From contig JAFGAW010000266.1 of the NCBI GenBank assembly GCA_016933475.1, positions 1-41,509 of the forward strand: a stretch of 41,509 nt of DNA, read 5' to 3'. Below the pieces are notes generated by a model that was given only the letters and a program-made list of their open reading frames with translations, searched no databases and was not told the DNA's origin. Made by a program: the position numbers and the translations under genes. This DNA comes from Thermoleophilia bacterium (GTDB lineage: Bacteria; Actinomycetota; Thermoleophilia; UBA2241). Shown here piece after piece: positions 40,349-41,509 of the stretch (positions are counted from its first letter, which is position 1; each line of letters starts with the position of its first letter).

Positions 40349-40737
40349 CGACGACCAACCTCGCGATCCTCGCCTTTCTCGGCGCGGCGCTCGTCGGGCT
40401 CGTCATCGCCTGGTACTGGGCCCGCACGCTCAAGGAGCGCTACGAGGCCGAGTCACGGGCGCACGGCGGCGCGGTCCGGATCGAGCTCTCGCCCGGGCGC
40501 GGGGCCAGCCTGCGCGGTCTGACGCCCGAGCCCATCCTGCTCAAACAGGCCGCCGACGGCGTGCGGGTGCAGATCGACGACCGCCCGATGCTGCCGCTCG
40601 CCGCGTTCCTCGCCGGCGATGCCTCCGCCGCCTTGCGCGAGGCCGCTGCCCACATCGCCCAGCACTTCGGTCAGAGCTGGACGGTCCTGCTCACCGTCCA
40701 CGCGGACGAGTCGGTCACCGTACAACGGCTGGCGTAG
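40345..40737 (+). CDS. Small single-pass membrane protein coupled to rarA
   Basis: A 130-residue protein with one N-terminal transmembrane helix (about residues 6-24, 'LAILAFLGAALVGLVIAWYW'-type). A cytoplasmic helical and beta region follows ('SPGRGASLRGLTPEPILLK', 'VRVQIDDRPMLPLAAFL', 'WTVLLTVHADESVTVQRLA'). It starts in a four-nt ATGA overlap with rarA and has a GAGAAGAGGGAG stretch upstream. I do not recognise the family. Coupling suggests a constant partnership or simply a shared message. Confidence 0.7.
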   Translation: MTTTNLAILAFLGAALVGLVIAWYWARTLKERYEAESRAHGGAVRIELSPGRGASLRGLTPEPILLKQAADGVRVQIDDRPMLPLAAFLAGDASAALREAAAHIAQHFGQSWTVLLTVHADESVTVQRLA

Positions 40738-40750
40738 CGCTGGAGCGCAG

Positions 40751-40766
40751 GAGAGCCTAAGCTCTC
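40751..40766. terminator. Small hairpin after rarA gene pair
   Basis: GAGAGC (40751-40756) and GCTCTC (40761-40766) pair around the loop CTAA, 14 bp after the stop at 40737. The stem is short and there is no T-tract, so termination is only possible. Confidence 0.35.
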
Positions 40767-40879
40767 AGCGTATACAGGACTGTAGACGGGTAAAGTCGGC
40801 GGTCGGTTCTACCGAAGAACACTTCGCCGGTCGTGCGCGCCCGCGCCGGCTCACGCCCTTAGCAGCCAAGGAGGCCACG

Positions 40880-41509
40880 ATGAAACGGCTGATCAAGTTC
40901 CTGCTCGGTCTCGCCGCTGGGGCGACGGTGGCCGCGCTGGTGACGCCCAAGTCGGGGAGGGAGATGCGCGAGCAGTTGCTCGCGGGCGTGTCGGGCCGTC
41001 TGTTGCCGCCGCCTCCCGAGCCTCAGACGCTGCTGGAGGAGCCCACGCACGCTGCCGCGCCGGTGGCGACCGCCGAGCCCGAGGCCGTCGAGCCGGGCCC
41101 GGAACTGGTGAGTGAGTCCACCGCCGAGCCTGCCCCGTGGCTCCGGCCCGCGCGGGAGCCCGCGGTCGAGGAGCCCGCGGTCGAGGAGCCCGCGGTCGAG
41201 GAGCCCGCGGTCGAGGAGTCCGCCGTGGAGGAGCTCGCGGTCGAGAAGCCCGCCGTCGAGGAGCCGTCGTCAGTCGTCTCCACCACCTACGTCGAGGAGC
41301 CCGCCGTCGATGACGCCGGCGTCGGCGTCTGGCCGGAGGAGCAGGAGACCGTCGCATCCGCGCCTGAGGAGCCGGCATGGAACGCGGGTGTGGCCGCGGC
41401 GGTCGAGACACCGCTGTACTCCGAGCCCGCCGCGGAAGAGGCGGTCGAGACACCGCTGTACTCCGAGCCCGCCGCAGAAGAGGCGGTCGAACCGATCGCG
41501 ACGGAAGTC
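40880..41509 (+). CDS. YtxH-like protein with Glu-Pro-Ala-Val repeats (partial, runs off window)
   Basis: The reading frame begins at ATG 40880 after AAGGAGG and is open to the window end (at least 210 codons). The N-terminus ('MKRLIKFLLGLAAGATVAAL' then VTPKSGREMREQLL) is the short hydrophobic helix and TPKSG signature of YtxH/gas-vesicle-like stress proteins. The rest is a low-complexity acidic tail: seven EPAVE-type units (41156-41260), then two exact or near-exact copies of a 14-residue unit starting AVETPLYSEP (41399-41482). It is probably membrane-anchored with an extended disordered tail. Its 3' end is outside this window. Confidence 0.75.
   Translation, partial: MKRLIKFLLGLAAGATVAALVTPKSGREMREQLLAGVSGRLLPPPPEPQTLLEEPTHAAAPVATAEPEAVEPGPELVSESTAEPAPWLRPAREPAVEEPAVEEPAVEEPAVEESAVEELAVEKPAVEEPSSVVSTTYVEEPAVDDAGVGVWPEEQETVASAPEEPAWNAGVAAAVETPLYSEPAAEEAVETPLYSEPAAEEAVEPIATEV
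41156..41260. repeat. 15-bp tandem repeats, seven units
   Basis: The unit GAGCCCGCGGTCGAG occurs four times without change (41156-41215) and then three times with substitutions. All units are in frame in the YtxH-like gene and encode EPAVE. Confidence 0.85.
41399..41482. repeat. 42-bp tandem duplication
   Basis: Positions 41399-41440 and 41441-41482 are almost identical (one visible difference, GCGGAAGAG versus GCAGAAGAG). A further copy seems to begin at 41483. The unit encodes 14 residues starting AVETPLYSEP, and the array may continue past the window. Confidence 0.85.

Noticed and set aside
40813-40826. CGAAG-AACA-CTTCG inverted repeat resembling a LexA site
   Set aside because: The arms are only 5 bp and do not match the Gram-positive SOS consensus (CGAAC....GTTCG). 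It is kept as an unexplained short palindrome upstream of the YtxH-like gene.
41156-41482. Short tandem repeats considered as a CRISPR array
   Set aside because: The units are directly adjacent without spacers, are multiples of three, and are in frame in an open reading frame.

Overview
The window is about 70% GC, with strong G/C preference at codon third positions on both strands. Many start codons lie 6-8 nt downstream of a TANNNT -10 box and lack a Shine-Dalgarno sequence, which is typical of leaderless transcription in Actinobacteria. Together with the gene set (DUF2207 protein, tandem rubrerythrins, long-form RmlA, LarA-family protein, DrrAB-like exporter), this suggests a deep-branching actinobacterium, perhaps Thermoleophilia or Gaiellales. 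The phylum is a moderately confident inference and the class a weak one. I recognised no rRNA, tRNA, CRISPR array, transposase or phage gene.

Layout. 50-1881 (-): DrrAB-like ABC exporter. 2054-2254 (+): small membrane ORF broken by an in-frame TGA and followed by a perfect hairpin. 2327-5355 (-): operon of a PAS protein, an M24 creatinase-like hydrolase and an M20 deacylase. 5631-8598 (+): SRPBCC-epimerase fusion, SDR enzyme and a membrane protein. 8699-11223 (-): SGNH hydrolase lacking block III, LiaF-like protein and agmatine deiminase. 11335-13901 (+): membrane protein coupled to a DUF2207 protein. 14024-16179 (+): two unrecognised genes, the first with an ATP-grasp-like look. 16308-18697 (+): two rubrerythrins in tandem, a decayed cupredoxin fragment, a cysteine-free peroxiredoxin-like protein and a small ABM-like protein. 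18716-22834 (-): LarA-family nickel epimerase, divergent enolase and MOFRL glycerate-type kinase, tightly overlapping. 23189-25468: HAD phosphatase (+) and DadA-like FAD oxidoreductase (-). 25591-32910 (+): complete phosphate regulon phoP-phoR-pstS-pstC-pstA-pstB-phoU, with two matching PHO-box-like promoters. 33216-34415 (+): secreted SLH/NlpC-P60 protein. 34537-38938 (-): HNH nuclease, small protein, and rmlA, rmlC-like, rmlD and rmlB for dTDP-rhamnose. 38990-41509 (+): rarA, a coupled small membrane protein and a repeat-rich YtxH-like protein cut by the window end.

The best candidate for an undescribed system is the three-gene module at 18716-22834. LarA-family enzymes invert an alpha-hydroxy acid centre, MOFRL kinases make 2-phosphoglycerate-type products, and enolases dehydrate such products. 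Here the LarA Ni-pincer residues are all conserved. The enolase keeps its metal ligands and catalytic lysines but has lost the His of the usual GEHADN loop and has Glu in place of His in the SHRSGET motif. This suggests a racemase-kinase-dehydratase route acting on glycerate or, more interestingly, on a related hydroxy acid.
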